A stretch of 64,000 bases of DNA from Thozetella sp. PMI_491 (lineage: Eukaryota > Ascomycota > Sordariomycetes > Chaetosphaeriales > Chaetosphaeriaceae). The translations under genes were made by a program, and so were the position numbers. The stretch spans positions 584,867 through 648,866 of the forward strand of contig MU270045.1 in NCBI GenBank assembly GCA_021432635.1. The letters run 5' to 3'. Below the pieces are notes generated by a model. It searched no databases, was not told the origin of the DNA, and saw nothing but the letters and a program-made list of their open reading frames with translations. Of this stretch, positions 22,240 through 34,904 are shown one piece after another. The stretch's first letter is position 1, and each line of letters opens with the position of its first letter.

Positions 22240-23555
22240 AGGAGCAAGTCACAACCGGAGTTATAGCTTGGCTACAGGAGTTCCGTCTTCTACTTTGGGG
22301 CCCTGATATGCGGTGCTGTATTTGCAACCAGGAAAGCGCAATATACGCGCGCCGTGAGAAGAGGGGGGGGGGGTTCAAACAAGAAGGAAGATAGGGTAGG
22401 AGTTTCGGTGTTGATAATTATCACCTGTGACTTTGTGCTTAGGAAATATGGAAGCGTCCCGATGCTGTGAGGACGGCCTATTAGTGCTGCCAGTCATCGA
22501 GGAACGATCGTGATAGTTAAACAGCTCGCAAAGGAGCTTGTGCCCGGCCCAGACTGCGTCAAAACGCTGCCGTAGCCATCAGCCACCATGGCTGATTAGC
22601 AGGATGGGGTATATCAACATCTCCCTAAACATGATATATATATATATATGCACAACCCTTCCTTGTACTTTTCCGCATGCACCATGGTATCCCATAATCC
22701 ATACATCCATATCGTGACATGGCCTGCCAACACCCAGCCAGAGAGAGAAAGCAGAACAAGCGGATGCGTACACACGCGCGTAACAGGCACACGCCACCCA
22801 CACGGCAACCTCCATGGTTATCGCCTTAGTGCGGCAAGGAATCTTTCCATTAAGACCATAGCTGGCCGAGTCAAATCAGATAACCGTCACGCCGTTCCCA
22901 CTCGCCTCCTCCCGTTTCCCCTCTCTCCTTCGTCGTTCCCTTACCCAGGCGCAGGCATCTCATCCTCCAATCCTTCGAGCTTGCTCGTGCCGGTGGGAAC
23001 GCTAGGCTTAGAATAGCGTAGAGCAGAAGACACATAAACTGGTGTGGGAAAAGGAGACGATTCACGCTAGACTGACCCGAGGTGCAGTGGATTCAAGCGT
23101 CAACCAAATATGTCCGGCTCGCGAGGAAAAGAAGAGAAAGGTTGCAAGCCGCCCAGGGCTGATTCTAGCACCACGGGGGCAGACTCCCAGCCCCCGGATG
23201 TGTCTAGTTGCCCGCCATGCCTGCCTGCTAGGAGCATGGGCCACCGGCAAAAATGATCTCCCCGCTGCGGGATCGCGACCTTGCATCAGGCATTTCTTCA
23301 GGGCACCAACGCTACAGACCACGACGCATAAACGAGTGTTTGGGTGTCAAGTGCACAGTGCCATGGTGTTGATGGACGCCCTGTGGCTTAGACAAAGTAG
23401 CGTCAGAGAGTAGCAAGATGTCGCTGTCGCAATGCAAGTATCGTGTAAATACAGGGTAGGAAGCCCACTAGTCTTGGCACTAGACTATGTCGCGGGATTA
23501 GAGTGCGTCATGAAAAAGGGAAGTAGCGTACGTCCCCGGTTGTGAGGAGGATAAG
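22240..23555. other. Convergent 3' flanks of GABA transaminase and set2
   Basis: No gene seen. A short TA dinucleotide run (22634-22649) and scattered small ORFs are the only features. It presumably contains both 3' UTRs. Confidence 0.4.
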
Positions 23556-26494
23556 TTAGTGGCTGAGAACTTCGCGCTGGCGAGTTTTCGCCTTAGCGGC
23601 TCCAGCATTCTCGCCATCCACCTCCAATTCTGAGCCGTGTGCGCCCGTCCCGTTGACCTTTACGCTAGTGTTCGCATCGAAATTCTCGCCGTTCAGTGTG
23701 GTCGTGTCGAGGCCCTTGGCGTCGTTCTCCTTTAAAGCTTGCTGTTCCTCTTCCAGCCGCTGGGCCTCTTCATTCTCGCGCATCAGGGCTTCCTCCTGCT
23801 CCCGCATCGACCTCTCCTCCTCAGTCAAAGGGGTATCTACCGCGCTCTCGGGGGGGGGAGGCGGAGGCGGCGGCGTAGGTACCTCGCTATCCTCGTCCTT
23901 GATTCTCTTGACAGAGGGGGTCTCGGATGGCGTGTCCCCTACAGATTCCTCGTCGTCCTCCCGCTTTCGCTTCCTCGCTGATGACGGGCTCGGGGTGCCT
24001 TCGTCATCAACGTCCGACATCACCACCTCCTCGAGCTTAGTCGGTGTCCCCGTCGATGCTAGCTCCGAAACTTGCGGGTCTCCGACGGCGTTCCCTTCCT
24101 TCCTGGCTGTTCGTGCAGCCTTCTTCCTTTTCTCGTACTCCCTGTACTTAACCAGTGCGCGATCGAAAAAGTCTTTAACATGCCTTTTCACCTTCGCTTC
24201 CTGCTTCGCCGTAATCGATGTCGGGTCCTCCACCCTGTTGTGCTTATAGTCTGACGCCACAAGCTTCTTGCTGATATCCTTGGCCAGCTTCTTCAAATCG
24301 TCTCTGGGAAGCTTGTGATGGAACTTGTCCATCACATACTTGATATGGGGGAAGAGCTGAAGCTGGTTAGTGCTGGGAGTGGCAGTGCTGGGAGTGGCTA
24401 AATAGCGTACCGTGTTCTCGTAAATCTTCATTTGCTTTTCTACGGGAAGAGAGCGCCACTTTTCCTTCTTCTCCTCGGGCTTCGGCGTGTTGGCTTGCTG
24501 GGGTGTTTGGGATGCCGACGGCCGTGGCTTAGGCTCCTTTTCAATGCTCGCAATAATATCTTGGAGAGTCTTCGCATCTTGTTGCGCCTTGGTCGAGGCT
24601 CTGGGGACATCCAAAGCAGGGCCGGTCGGGCGCTTCCAGGTTGTGTTGCCCTTGGTATCGTAGAAGTAGTAGCGGCCAGTCTTAGGTTCCGTAGTAACAA
24701 ACCAGCCCTCCGGAAGGTTGCTCGGCAGCTTCCGGGGAGGTCGCTGACCGTTAAAGTGGCCGAGACTTGCGGGCCCGCGCTGAGGTGCATGTCCTCGAGG
24801 TCCCGTGGGGATGACGATGTTGGCGAATGGATCTCGCTTCGCCTCCTCTCGATCCATGTTGCGGCGCTCCTCCTCGTACGAGTTGGAGGCGGCCGCGGGC
24901 GTCGGGACGGAGGGATCAAGTTTCTTGCGGGGGATCCGATACGCAGTCTCCAGTTTGCTCCATTCCTCGAGTAATCTCTTGGCCTCAGATCTGACCTCCT
25001 CGTGGTCCGACGAGGTCAGGGGCTCCACAGCACCTTCTATGTTGGCATCCGTGATCTTGTTTCTGGTGAGTCGAGGAAGCTTGTAGAGGATGTCAAGAAC
25101 CTGCAAGACGACGTTGGTGTCGTCTTTGAAGGTATTGAGAGTGGTCTTCAGGATCTGGTACCCGTGCATGCGCACCACCCTGTGGCGGACATGCTCGTCA
25201 TCGGCAGATTGGAGGCGCTTCAGCAGCTTGACGCCAATCCATTTCTCCTTGCACTGCATAAGTGTGGCCATGACTTTGGTGACGCCATCTACCTCGAGGT
25301 CGCGGGGCTGGACGCTGTTGACGTATTCCTCGTCGTCCTCGTTAGGCTTCTTCTTGCGGGGCTTCTTGGCGACCGCCGTGTCCCAGCCGTCGCCATCGTC
25401 GATGCCAAGTGCCTCGATGGTGGCGAGTGGTAGTTTCGTTGCACGCTCGGTCTGAGTCTTCCCGCCGATGACTCCAGTGCAGTTAGACTCTCCGCAGTAA
25501 CACGGCTGGGGGTCGGCCCCGTACCGATCCACGTTGTAGTTGAAGACTAACTCCTCGCCGGCGGCGATCTTGCGCCCGGCAAAGATGCCCATACGCAGCT
25601 TCTCCCCGACGACCCATTTATCAACATAACAGTTCGGGTTGCACGAGTGGTTGCAGAAGCGCCCCAGGTTTCCCTTTTTCGTCGCGTCTACGAACTCAGT
25701 CCTTGTAAGCGACATGAAGTAGAAGTGCTTGATCCCTTCCTTGTCATACCGCAGCATGCGGCTTCGAAAGGTGGCCTCGTTGATGACCTCGCCGATGTAT
25801 TCAAAGACGAAGTCGTTCGGCTGCAGGTCGGTGTTGGCCCTGAGGCCGAATCCTTTTTTCTCTGTCCTGATGACCGAAACGTCGGCGTACTGCTTCCGTT
25901 GGAACCGCTGATTCTGACACGCGGCGCCACAATTGCATTCGCTGTCGATACACTCCAGCTTCGTTGCGCGATTGATGCAGTCCGAGTCCTCGCCGCAGGC
26001 ATGGTTCTGGTCGTCATCTACGCGTGCGCGGGCTAGGTTAGACGGTATCCAATATTGCTAGGAGGGGAGAGGAGGCGGCATGAGAAGAGCCACTTACGCC
26101 AGTCTTCGGCGCACTCGCAGTCCCAGGCGTCGTGATCAGATGCGCCCATGTGCCTGGAGCCGTACAAGCAATCGCTAATAACCTGAAAGGTCGCGCATGA
26201 TTCATCCGTCACGCTGGCGAGATGGTCGAAAAGAACTAGGCCATTCCTCCCAGATGCAGCCTTCTGGGAGGGCCGTGAGAGCTTTGACACCGCCCCGTTC
26301 TCAAAGATGGGCGCTCCGTCATGGCCCTTGTTGCCAGCTTCTGGCGACACACTCGACGATCTAGAATTGGGCTTGGAGGGGTTTGGCGTCGAAGAAATGC
26401 TTCGCTCCTTCTTGATGCGGATGCCGTTCACCTTGGGGGTGCCTTCGGGCTTGAGGACCGTGACCGCCTCAGGCGCGTTCTCGTCGTCGCCCAT
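23556..26494 (-). CDS. set2: Histone H3 lysine-36 methyltransferase Set2
   Basis: Nuclear methyltransferase that travels with elongating Pol II and methylates H3K36. Minus exons are 26494-26098, 26017-24411 and 24356-23556, giving 934 aa. Order: variable N-terminus; AWS zinc region ([17 protein letters not shown] onward, near 125-165); SET domain with EYIGEVI and NHSCNPN (255-261); post-[13 protein letters not shown]; a conserved helical middle region; WW domain near 565-595 ([20 protein letters not shown]); SRI domain near 655-750, which binds the phosphorylated Pol II tail; and an acidic Pro-rich tail with PPPPPPPP. Intron 1 is 80 nt. The second intron (24357-24410) is 54 nt, a multiple of three without stop, so an unspliced frame also stays open. 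ATG 26494 ([13 protein letters not shown]) is the first convincing start; an upstream coding exon is not excluded. Confidence 0.95.
24357..24410 (-). other. Stop-free 54-nt intron in set2
   Basis: Donor GTACGC, branch CACTAACC and acceptor TTCAG on the minus strand. Removing it joins YENT to LFPHIKYV, the continuous helix expected in the SRI domain. If kept, it adds 18 residues. The interval contains two near-identical 15-nt copies of GCCACTCCCAGCACT. Confidence 0.75.
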
Positions 26495-29400
26495 CCTGAC
26501 CAAGCCTCCGAGGTTCGAGGGACTCGAATCGGATCCGTCACGGGCCGATCGCGAGCGAAGGGCAAAGACCTTGGATGGGAGGATTCAGCTGACACGGTGT
26601 AGATCTGTCGTAGATATGCCAGCGCCTGCAGTCTAGAGTGCCATTCAAGGAAGCGAGTCTGGGGGAGGCGGGCGAGGTGCAGTGTTGGAGGCGAGGTAGG
26701 AGGAAAAATCGCTAAACTTCGTCCTCGGCGTTAGTTTGCGACATTGCTCGCGCAAGGGCCTAAAGACGGGAAGAAAGCGAAGGCTTCAGGAGGGGGGAAA
26801 GCGGTGCGCAAAGTGGCGTGCAGGATGGAATGACCACTTTTTTCCCACGGCCGCTGCTTCTTCTCAAGCTTGAGGCGGACCGACAGTGGTTTGAGCGAGG
26901 AGAAGCCCGAATCATCAAAATCCGCACACGGACTCGACGGACGGCAGGAGCCTTCACACAACGCGGAGGCCATTGGAATGGCTACGACGGTCGAGGACCC
27001 ACTTCTTTTTTTTGAGAGGCCGTTCGGACAATCATCTCATCCGGCTCCACAGTTCATATCGAGCCAATCAAGACACCCAATTTGCACCCCAGAAAACCAA
27101 TCTGACCTTCGCCAGGGTCCTCTGGGTGGACCTGTCAACTCCCGATTGCCATTCAGTCAATCGTCTCGATTTCTCAGCCGATCCGAAAGTTTTCCTCATA
27201 CAATACTTGCTAGGAAAGGGAAGAGGACAGGAGCGAGTAAAAGGGGAGTGGGGGTGCGGAAGAGATGTGAGCCCGCCGAGACAAAGGCAGCTTCGGTTCA
27301 GGCCTCGAGCGGACAGATGATGCGTCTCCCATTCGTAGAGTAGTAGTTGCCGTTTCAGCGCCGGCCAGACGAGGCAGGAGCCCAACTCGTGCAGCGCTGA
27401 ACGAGCAAGTCGACCACCGACCACCGCACACACCTATTTGGCCAACGCGGGGCCAGTGAGAAGGGATTACTGCACCTAAAATGCCACCCATCCTCCGGCC
27501 ATCCATGCCATCGGGCATCTATCTACGCACACTTTGTCTCTTTTGCGAGAAGCTGTTTTGTCAAGTCATGGTTGTGCGGCCTGGTGGCGAGAACCCGGAG
27601 CGTTCTGCACTGGTAATGCATACAGGCAGAGGCAGCATACAAGTGGCCCGTTCCAAGCTCTCGAGCGCGGGCAGGCGGTATCCATACCACATATGATGCA
27701 CATACACTTAATGCAACGGAGGTCGCTCCAAAAAGCACACATTCTTACAAAGGCGACCGGCCCCCGTGCCTTGCTCCCGCACTTCGCTTATGGGCTCACC
27801 ATGGCTTCAAAGCAGCGGTGAAGACAGCCTAGGCGGAACGGATCGCGGCGCCAACCCAAATGAACGCACACCACCGGCTCCCCCACGCTTCCCTTGGCCG
27901 GCCAAGGGGTTTAGGATATCTACTTTCGTCTGCATCGTATCAATTCGAGGTGGCAATCGAATCGAGACATTGCAGCATCGGCGGATGCAAGGCGATGCAG
28001 GGAACGACACAGGACAGGAAGCGCATTGGTGTCGGTTCGGCCACGAACACACGGACGGAGCCCAAGGCAGGAATTTATAGAGCTGGAACCTGTAGGGGCC
28101 TGGAAGGGGCTCGCCGCTATAGCCCTCTGGTGCCGTTGCCAGCTCATCGTGCAGGAGTGAGGTGGAGTAGTTCCTGAGCGCCGGGTGTATTTTAAGGCGG
28201 ATGCGAGCATGTCGCGGCCTTGATAAAGGTGGCCAGCATCCCTCGAGTCCCAACCAGACCCCCGAGAGAACGCGAGAGAACGCGGCCACCGTCATAATTC
28301 GTTCGAATCTTTTCCCCCGGGTGTTGCGCTCTTTATATGGCCCCATGCGGCTCTTGCCCATGAGCACCGCTGGTGTGTGCACGAGAGGTTGCGTGTGATG
28401 GCGGAGGAGGCCTTTCGACGCTGTCATTGGAGCATCGCCGACCACTGAGATGCAGTGGCCGCCTCGACGGGTCGCTGTCCCACCCTTGACTTGTGGGTTC
28501 CCTGCCTACCTACCAGCCCGTCGCAAGACCAAAAGTCCAATTAGGTCGAGTATCTCGAAAGAGAAGCTGACTTACAAGACTTAGCATGGTTGTCGGTGCG
28601 ACAAGGCCTAGGCGGCGCAACTCTTGGGTATAAAGGGCCATTGTTGATCTAGAAATCGATCTCCGATCTTGACCACATCGTCCACCTATCCCCGCGCCTG
28701 TCGCAATGGCTCCCATCTGTTCTCCCTATTTCCTCCCTCCCCACTCCTTCTGCCTTCCCAAGCGCGGCCGCCCTGCTGGAGAACGGGGAAGGCGGGGGCG
28801 GGAAGGGGAGGAAAGGAAGGGAATTGGCCATCTTGGGCAGCCAGACCGCCGAAGCCCCAGCGAGACAATAGAGCCGGAGCGGCGCTTGTTCGTTGGGTTA
28901 GGTGTGTCAGGAGGTTTTCCCTGGGGGTTCCCAATTGGCCCACCAAGACAACTCACATGTACGGCACCTGCACGACTTGTCGAGCTGCAGATCCCTGGCC
29001 ATTCACCCTCGAGACACGTCCTTGGGCTGCATGCGACATGTCCCCTAGAGCATGTGCGGAGGACACCCTCGCTGCAATCAACGCGCGATAGCGGCGACAG
29101 CAGAGACGTCAGGCCGGATCCGAACTGCACTGGCCGCCACCCCGTCGCCAATACGCGCTTCGACCTAGCGCCCCCTTCTGGGTCATTTCTAGCGCAGGTC
29201 AGCATGCGCGCGTGGGCACGATGGAGCAGTCGCAGCGGAAGAGGAAGTGAGGTCACGGATCGATGCCCAACAGGACATATCTGAGCTGTCACTTCGAGCC
29301 TTTTTTTTTCGGATGACACCGCTACGCGGCGGGCCCCTCAGGGGTCAGACGAGCGAATGCTTCCAAAGGCATCACGGCTCTTGGCGGTCTGGGGCCTACG

Positions 29401-30742
29401 CCGTTCAGCCAGACTGCTTCGCGCGGCAGCTGGTCATCGCCGAGGTCACTTGATCCTCTGCCGCGCAGGTTTCTCGGGATAATCCTGGTGGCAACCCCCT
29501 TCCCCTCCCCATTTGCATAAGTGGTGTGGTGAACTGGTCGACCCGAGATTTCAAACAGATCCGTGCAGGAGCCCAAACGGCAAGGCGCAAGCTCGGGTTG
29601 CGCCCGTGACCAGCAGCGCTATGCAAGTTTGCAAAAGGTCGGCCATAGAAGCCCGGCTTGCAAAAGGAAGGAACCGAGCTTAACAGCTCTGAGCAACTGG
29701 CCCAGAGCTCCGATATTAACTTCCCCAATTATATGGGGGTCCCAGTCCAATCTGGGAAGCTTGGACGGTACCACCGACTCCCCCCTCCTCTCTCACAAAG
29801 GGCTCGTGTCGCTCCCGCCCTCTTTGGACAGGCGCGACTCACGACCAGCCTCAGAAATCGGGGGAAGCTACTTACACCCGCACGTCACAAGGGGAAGGGG
29901 GAAGGGGGAGCGAGGGACAAAAGGGCATAGCAAACTGGGACCACGACGACAGTACAAAGTCAGCGGGATAGTCCCGTGCATCATCCATTCCGTTGTCTCA
30001 GACGCTTCGTGAGCAATAGTGAACATTGGGGAGGAGCGAAAGCGAGCAGAGAGAGACATAGGCCGAGCTCTCGCGTCCCCGAGGCCGCGCCCCTCTTACA
30101 CACCCTTCTACTATCTATATGTGTGCGACCGCTTCAGGCCGGAAACAGAAACCGGCCAGGACCGACCCCCCTTCCAGGCCTCCAGATCGCCCAGATCCGC
30201 CATTTCACCTTCCCTGGTCGGGCTCCCTCTCCGCCAAAAAAAAAAATTAAAGCCACGGACCTTCGGGGGCCTGCCCACCCAAAAGACGCGCGCTTGTTTC
30301 CCGCGCCTGCGTGCTTTTGCCAGAGATCTCCCGCCTGCCTCGCGCCTCCGTCCAGGTGCTCGCCAACCACTGATCTTTCCGGGCGTAAGGCCTCGTGAGG
30401 CAACCGAGGCGACCTCTTCTTTTCTCGGCGGCTCTTGCAGTCGTACCTGCATGACCTCCAGGCCTCGACCTTCGTTTATCCATGCCCCTTGATCTCCGCC
30501 TTCATGTTTGCGTCGGCTCGCGGCTCGCCTCGGTGTGGACTAGCTCTCAGAAGGCGGCGTAGGCCATAAATCCGTCGCCACCTTGGCGGCTTCTCTCCCA
30601 AGCATCGCGAGCAACTCCCCTATCCCCTCGTCGTGTCCTCATATCGGCGCGCCCCAACAAATGACTGTACTTCCGCCTGATCTGGCACAAACCTTGCGTT
30701 TTGCTACACTCGTTTATCACGGCCCCAGACCGCGCATTCAGC
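26495..30742. other. Long intergenic region between divergent set2 and the AT-hook gene
   Basis: Over 4 kb without a supported gene. The longest ORFs (for example 27807-28445 minus and 28706-29319 on both strands) overlap opposite-strand ORFs and have no recognised motifs. Both ends should carry promoters. The last 700 nt are pyrimidine-rich with an A12 run near 30237-30246 and look like a long leader. Confidence 0.4.
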
Positions 30743-31782
30743 ATGGAGCCGCCTTTTAACGACGGCGAGAAGGTACGTGCTGCAACGCGCTCCCCCTCCC
30801 CCAATCTACCAGCCCCGCGATGCTTAATCGTATGACTACCAGCGCTTCGTGCTCGCCGAGATGATCAAAGTCAGCCACATCGACGTCGCCTATCTCATTG
30901 GCTTCATTCAGCAGACTGGCCTGAAGCCGGATTGGTATTCCATGCAGCTCCCCAGTGGTAGGTAGCGTCGGAATCCCCCCAGAAACCGAATAGCAGACAC
31001 ATTAGTCGGCGTGGTCCTCCCCTCCCCTCCCCTCCCCTCCTTGACGGTTTCTAAGCTTTCTACTCGCAGGGCGCAACATGAATCAGTGTATCCGCGCATG
31101 GGAAACCATGACCACCGGACAAGGCCCGCTGCCACCATCCTTTACTCCCGAGAAGCGCAAGTCCCAAGACGACCTAAACGAGCAGCAACCCAAGCGCCCA
31201 GCTGCCTGGTCGCCTGCCGCGTCTGGGTTCCCCATCGCGCCGATCAACACGTCGCAGCCCAGCATAGCGCCGGGCCCCAATGGCTACTCACTATCTCCTT
31301 CGACAGCAAGCCCGACCACGGCGCCCCTCCCCCGGAAACGAGGCCGCCCGTCCAGGGCGGACATGGAAGCACGAACACGACAGAGGGCGGCACACCCTAC
31401 AGGATACGCGCCCATTGCGCCGGTGCCTGGCCAGGCAATAATTCACCCGGAGAAACCAGAGAAGCCAAAGAGAAGAGGCCGGATTTCGGCGGCAGAGAGG
31501 AAGCTGGAACCGGCGGTTCTGCCATGGAGAGCCCACGAGGTGCCCACGACAGGCCCGAACGCAGCCGGTCAAGAAGACGCGCAAAAATTCGGGCAACAAG
31601 CCGTACAGATGACAGACATCGGGGCGCCGCCAACGCCGGCGTCGCCTCCTAAGGCACCACCACCAGAACCGCCAGAGGCGCCAGCCCCAATTGTTGACAA
31701 AAAGGAGCCACCGGTGGAACAGCCGCCGGTGGAAAAGCCACCGCAACACCATTCGACAGCCCCAGGAAGCACTGGAACATGA
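30743..31782 (+). CDS. AT-hook protein with a conserved N-terminal helical domain
   Basis: Probably nuclear; function unknown. Exons 30743-30772, 30843-30957 and 31070-31782 give 285 aa. Residues 1-60 form a compact, probably helical unit (RFVLAEMIKVSHIDVAYLIG, then GLKPDWYSMQLPSGRNMNQC) that I recall from many sordariomycete proteins without an assigned role. The rest is Pro/Ala-rich: an AT-hook-like core PRKRGRPSRADME near 130, a second basic patch (KPKRRGRISAAERK) near 165, and a Pro/Glu-rich tail. AT-hooks bind the minor groove of AT-rich DNA, which suggests chromatin work; that is inference. Splice junctions are clean: GEK-RFVLAE and PSG-RNMNQC. Intron 2 carries a CCTCC repeat. Confidence 0.85.
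31018..31041 (+). repeat. CCTCC pentanucleotide tract in an intron
   Basis: Four to five tandem CCTCC units inside the 112-nt second intron of the AT-hook gene, upstream of its TTTCTAAGC branch region. Confidence 0.85.
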
Positions 31783-34506
31783 TATTTAAAGGGCTTCGCT
31801 TGCCTACAATCAAGAACGCTCGACCACGGGGTGGTCTCTGCGCCGAGAGTTTGATTCAGAGAAAGAAAAAGAAGAGAGAAAAAAATCTACACGAGACTGG
31901 GATGCCATAATTTCCCGGCGCACCATGGGACAGCGGCCATACGAGTTCGGGTCCTAGGGAGAAGGGGTTCTTTGGACGGCGTTCGGCACGGCCAAACAAG
32001 CGGTTTATATCTTTGTTTTGTTTTCCGCCTTGCTCTTTATGATACCTATGAGCTGCCGGGGGGGGAGCCAAGGTCGATATCACCAGGATCTTGGAATAGA
32101 TTGGAGCAGGACTCGGAGCGGCTGACTTGGTTTGCTATTATCTAGTGCGGGTGGAATATCCCTCTGAGAGGGACTCTAATGCTGCAGGGCAAGCAGATGG
32201 GCTCGCGCAAATGTCTAAATGCTGTATGATAGCGGCCGGCGTTCAACGTGGCGAGGTGGCGAGGGAAAGGCAACGCGAAGGGCGCGGTTTCGGGTGAGGG
32301 GGCTGGGCTTGGACGACACAGGTCATACCATCATCACAATACCGGTCAGGACAGGCGCGTTCAAACGAGCCGTATGCATCCAGGGACAAGCACCGAGAGC
32401 AGCGTGTAACAATACCACAGGAGCAATTACATACACGGTTTGAGCCGCTTACCGAGAAGCAAATGAATTGGGCGTTGCAGATGTTTTAGACAGCCGGCCC
32501 TTTTGGCGTGGAGGTGTCCAGGCGACCAATCAGGCAACCCATCCCGTGTGACAGCGCGGGTTGCCCGTAGACAGTGAGCCGAAGCCATGATTTTAGACAT
32601 GGCGACTACGCTATCGTTTAAAGGTGTCTGTCCGGACGGTTCGACGCCTTCGATTTGCTCCTTTCGCGACAGCAACCCCGGTTCGAGGTCTAGCATTCAA
32701 CTAGAGCTAGCCCCCCATTTCCCGAGGAAGGGGGGAGCTGCGCGGGAGACTAGTTGTCCAAAACAGAACCGACCTCAGAGCTGCCATTGGCCGAGTTGCC
32801 ATAGTCGTCCATGGAGCGGAGAGCTGAACCTGTGGAGGCGTTGGTCCAACCCGCATTTTGGCGCGACGAATGAGAAGCGCAAACTTGTTGTGCGAGGCGC
32901 TCGAGCCTCCGGGATCGTGTCTTTCGGTGTGCTCGACTTTCTCCCGTGGGGGGGCAGCGGTGGGCAGCAGTCTGACATATCACTCCACGGCCTGGGGACA
33001 TGGCATCCTCGACTGTGTATCCAAGGTTGGCCTCGAGCTTATGGGCCACGCCGGCAAGGATGGCACCGTACCCTAGCCAGTGGGAAGCGCATCGCCGCAT
33101 CGGAACCAGCTGCACTAGGCCCAGCGCATGGATAGTGGGCAGTGCTAGCGAGCGTGTTTGATTGTTTGCCGCCCGCGTCCTCGCTGCCCCATTGACCGAG
33201 GTGAACGGGGGATGGCATTCACCTTCTACCCCTTCCCCCCTTGCCTCCCGCGCACTTCAGCTTGGCTTGTCGGGTCGCCGAAAGCGTTTCGCGCTTCGGA
33301 CGATCCGCTGGCCTGTTTGATTGCCCCCGGCCTTCGGCTACCTTGGAGCTGTTGCCAAGGCCTCGACGTAGATGTTTTTCGCGCGGGGGAGCCGGGCGTC
33401 CTCCGGTTTCCCGTAAGCATCGCTCGCCTCCAGTCCCGATGACCCCGGCCAGTCAGCTTGCCGCCTCGAACAAGCTTAGTTCAACTCGGAAGGTGACGCC
33501 GAGCCTAGGCCCAGCCCCGTTAGCATCACAGAAAGAGCCAGAGTACGGCGTATACGTACAAGTAGCATGCCAGCAATGAGGACGGCTATCCCAGCCGCAC
33601 CGAGAGTTCGTCACGGGCTCGAGGCTCAGCATGTGAGATGCCTGTCGCACCGATGCACTCGCTCGCTTCGGTGTACAGCCTCAGGATTGATTCCGGGTGT
33701 CGCTCAATCGCCGGTGCTGCACTCAACTATAGAAAGCCAGAGTCGAGGCGCGTGGGTGTGTCTAGCCAGTGAAGAGCGTGGGGTGGCCGCCGTACCTTCA
33801 CGCCTGCCCTTTGGACAAATGCAACACGCCCAGAGAGAGGGGCACCGGCGCCTGGTGTCAAGGGCAATTGCGCATTTCGAGTAGTCAATTTAGAGAGATA
33901 ACCACCATCCGAGTCCGACGCGTTCTGTACATCCTATGATATACGAGCGTGATAGCAGGCGGACTGGAAGGATGGGAATGCGATGCACGCGTCAGTGGTA
34001 GCCGTCCTTACCGGTTCACTCCTGCCTCGAACCCTCTGGCGTGTGTCCTATAGGTCGATCCCCGGGTTTGGTACAAAAGTATCTGCGAGGAATAGAGTGG
34101 TTGCGATCGAGCATCTCGGCCTAGTTCGCATGCGACTAGACTAATCGGTTACCCACGCCACTGCTCTTGCCGCCGGCCGACCGACTGGCTCGACGCGTTT
34201 CTATTTGGGCAAAGCGCTGCCGGCACTTGGGTGAAAACATCCGTGGCTCGGCGCCGGCAGTTGTGGCCCACAACAGTCCGGCACTCCCCGGGGGTCCGGC
34301 CAATTGGGAGTGGAGCGCAATTCCGCAAGAAGAGGACCCCTCCGTCCCGCGGCCTGCCGGGCTACCAAGGTCCGGAGCGCCGCGAGGGGGTTCGATGCCG
34401 CCAGAAATAGGTGAGTGAGACCTTCTGATCTGAGTACAGAGGCGACATTTGCTAGCACTACTCAGCAGTCGGCCGGTTGAAAGCTTGCTTTGCGGACAGC
34501 CAGGTT
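31783..34506. other. Gene-poor region, first part
   Basis: No ORF here has recognisable protein features. The first few hundred bases are the probable 3' UTR of the AT-hook gene. ORFs at 32587-33135 and 33241-33579 are low in complexity and covered on the other strand, so they are left out. Confidence 0.35.
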
Positions 34507-34692
34507 TTACTCCCCGTAGATGCTTCCTGTAGACTTGAATATGTCCCGTAGGCTCTCATGGCCCTTCCAAGAAGCTTCTCTATCCTCGCTTTGGTAGGCT
34601 GTGTAGTACTCTAAACCTTCAAAGCCGGCAGAGATGCCGCTGCCGGTCTTTTCTACCCCTGGCACTATCGGTTGTGCGTTTCCCAGAGCCAC
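34507..34692 (-). pseudogene. Possible gene fragment (C-terminal exon-like ORF)
   Basis: A 61-codon minus-strand reading frame with protein-like composition: SGISAGFEGLEYYTAYQSED, then WKGHESLRDIFKSTGSIYGE and a stop. A TAA lies directly upstream in frame and there is no ATG, so it would have to be the last exon of a split gene or a remnant. I do not recognise the family. It lies 300 nt from another probable relic on the opposite strand. Confidence 0.25.
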
Positions 34693-34904
34693 TTATAAAG
34701 ACGCAAGCTGTGATAAGGGCCAGCTAGATACTGTCCGGTGCCCCCTGGAGGACGATGTCTGCGGCCAGCCAACAAGACTCGCACAGGCTCAGGATCCAAT
34801 AGAACAGTCGCACTCGCCGGCCCGAAGAAGGCTCAGGCCAATAGGGGGAAGGAACTGTACCTAGTCCGACAAAGGAGGCTGTAAGCTAACTGACGCTGGC
34901 TTGA

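Noticed and set aside
20588-26494. Metabolic gene cluster around the GABA transaminase
   Set aside because: Neighbours are Cbf1 and Set2, with no other GABA-shunt enzyme in the window.
27807-28445. Minus-strand ORF of 212 codons between set2 and the AT-hook gene
   Set aside because: No motif or domain pattern, cysteine/arginine/proline-rich composition and several plus-strand ORFs over the same stretch.
28706-29319. Paired sense and antisense ORFs of about 195 codons
   Set aside because: Neither strand shows protein-like character; the mirror-image openness is an effect of GC-rich composition.
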